From positions 1 to 55,492 of the forward strand of contig CALQSQ010000030.1 in assembly GCA_943333275.1 (NCBI GenBank): a stretch of DNA of 55,492 bases, read 5' to 3'. The translations under genes and the position numbers were made by a program. Positions within the stretch are counted from its first letter, which is position 1, and every line of letters begins with the position of its first letter. Under the pieces are notes generated by a model. That model had not been told where the DNA came from. It ran no database searches and was given only the letters and a program-made list of their open reading frames with translations. This DNA comes from Akkermansia muciniphila. Its GTDB lineage: Bacteria; Verrucomicrobiota; Verrucomicrobiia; Verrucomicrobiales; V1-33. Positions 54,884-55,492 of the stretch are shown here, one piece after another.

Positions 54884-54984
54884 CGGCTCCGCAGGAAAAG
54901 GAAAATAGCCCCCGACCGACTGACCGCAATCAGGAATGTCGTGGCACCGCGGACTCCATTCAGCAGAAAGTTCATTTCAATCAT
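54880..54984 (-). CDS. Small ORF (34 aa) overlapping the TPR-kinase start
   Basis: A 34-codon frame starts with ATG at 54984 (MIEMNFLLNG) and ends in a TGA overlapping the kinase ATG as ATGA. The second half is hydrophobic (TTFLIAV, then AIFLFL) and could insert in the membrane. A promoter-like sequence at 54991-55018 would start transcription at about the first base of this ORF, implying a leaderless message. I do not recognise the peptide; it may be a leader controlling kinase translation or simply a chance frame. Confidence 0.4.
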   Translation of the reverse strand: MIEMNFLLNGVRGATTFLIAVSRSGAIFLFLRSR

Positions 54985-54990
54985 GGCCCG

Positions 54991-55018
54991 AATATAAACG
55001 CACTTTACCAATGTCCAA
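54991..55018 (-). promoter_or_regulatory. Sigma-70-type promoter for the TPR kinase
   Basis: On the minus strand, TTGGAC (55018-55013), 16 bases, then TATATT (54996-54991). The predicted start is near 54984. It lies in the gap between the kinase and the divergent beta-lactamase-like gene. Confidence 0.5.
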
Positions 55019-55094
55019 GGCCCTATTTAAGGTTCAGGTCCGCACCCTGGAAAGAGGACGTGACGTTCGCACCGATCGCATGCTATTCTCGGGG

Positions 55095-55492
55095 ATGCTT
55101 TCCAAGTCGCCGGTCCTCCACCTCGCCACACTTTTGATATCCTTCAGCACGCTCATGAGCGCCGCACCCGATTACTCCCCAGCCTTTGCACAATTGAACG
55201 CCGCCGTTAAGGCGGAAATGGAGGAATACCGGATCGGCGGCATCGCCATGGCGCTGACCGATTGTCAGAACCTCATATACTCCGTGGGTTATGGGGAAGC
55301 GAAATTTGACAGCGTTTTCCGCACGGGATCCATTTCCAAACTAGGCGCTACGGGAATTGGTGGGGAGACTTTAAGGTGGATGGAGCCAAGGGTGAGGGAT
55401 GGACTCACTCTCGATCGAAGAATTTTATGGCCAATCCATTGGAGTCAAGGCTCCTTGGAAGGTTGCCAGCGTATCAATTCTGGGCGAACTCA
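55095..55492 (+). CDS. Serine beta-lactamase-like hydrolase, 5' part, chimeric or truncated at window end
   Basis: From ATG 55095 the frame gives a signal-peptide-like start (HLATLLISFSTLMSAAP), then residues typical of the class C beta-lactamase/penicillin-binding family (IGGIAMALTD, VGYGEAKFD) and the catalytic S-x-x-K in RTGSISKL (about residues 79-86). After SISKL (about 55343) the expected 'FTA..I..L...G' continuation is absent. The frame stays open to the window end but no longer resembles the family. The gene is therefore either interrupted there by inserted or misjoined DNA, or very divergent. Confidence 0.65.
   Translation, partial: MLSKSPVLHLATLLISFSTLMSAAPDYSPAFAQLNAAVKAEMEEYRIGGIAMALTDCQNLIYSVGYGEAKFDSVFRTGSISKLGATGIGGETLRWMEPRVRDGLTLDRRILWPIHWSQGSLEGCQRINSGRT

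Noticed and set aside
1..55492. CRISPR arrays, tRNA or rRNA genes, complete insertion sequences
   Set aside because: I saw no regularly spaced direct repeats, cloverleaf candidates or transposase genes with intact motifs in the gaps between genes.

Overview
The window looks like chromosomal DNA from a member of the Verrucomicrobiota, or a close PVC relative. The evidence is fairly GC-rich coding, three very large Ser/Thr kinases with C-terminal WD40-like or TPR regions, two ECF sigma factors of the kind found beside such kinases (no anti-sigma gene visible), an autotransporter-associated beta-strand repeat protein, and secreted proteins sharing an 'xLExSxDLxxW...FYR' module. The phylum is inferred from family content; no rRNA or tRNA gene is present to confirm it.

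Layout. (1) 46-6285, minus strand: a WD40-type Ser/Thr kinase followed closely by GlcE and GlcF, two subunits of glycolate oxidase (no GlcD in view). (2) 6404-28534: a secreted subtilisin-like protease (plus strand) facing an ECF sigma factor and a giant secreted protein of about 5,130 codons (minus strand). The giant gene is split by a 10-base G tract (18369-18378) that puts it out of frame by one base. A secreted alpha/beta-hydrolase lies upstream of it. (3) 28695-36372, plus strand: a second ECF sigma factor overlapping a second WD40-type kinase, then a large beta-strand repeat surface protein. (4) 36603-42076: an Agl23-like membrane glycosyltransferase overlapping an ApbE-type flavin transferase, converging on an operon of MurJ and an M50 site-2-type protease. 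(5) 42.1-48.1 kb: an accessory island with a 1,666-aa SF1 helicase-nuclease whose C-terminus carries a GreA/GreB-like domain, followed by the remnant of a PIN-domain toxin. (6) 48138-51605, plus strand: housekeeping genes asnS, apt, holA and a CxxCxxCC protein. (7) 51617-54984, minus strand: a TPR-type Ser/Thr kinase preceded by a small overlapping ORF. (8) 55095-end: the start of a serine beta-lactamase-like gene whose family resemblance stops about 150 bases before the window ends.

How the genes may work together. Two clusters pair an ECF sigma factor and a transmembrane Ser/Thr kinase with very large exported proteins. The giant gene and the beta-strand repeat gene share a promoter-like element with the same geometry (TTGCAA, 17 bases, GTGA, then GGAG, start codon about 55 bases from the first box). 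This suggests common control of surface or secreted proteins by kinase-linked sigma factors. The strongest candidates for undescribed biology are the helicase-nuclease-Gre fusion and the kinase/ECF/giant-protein locus with its homopolymer switch or assembly error.
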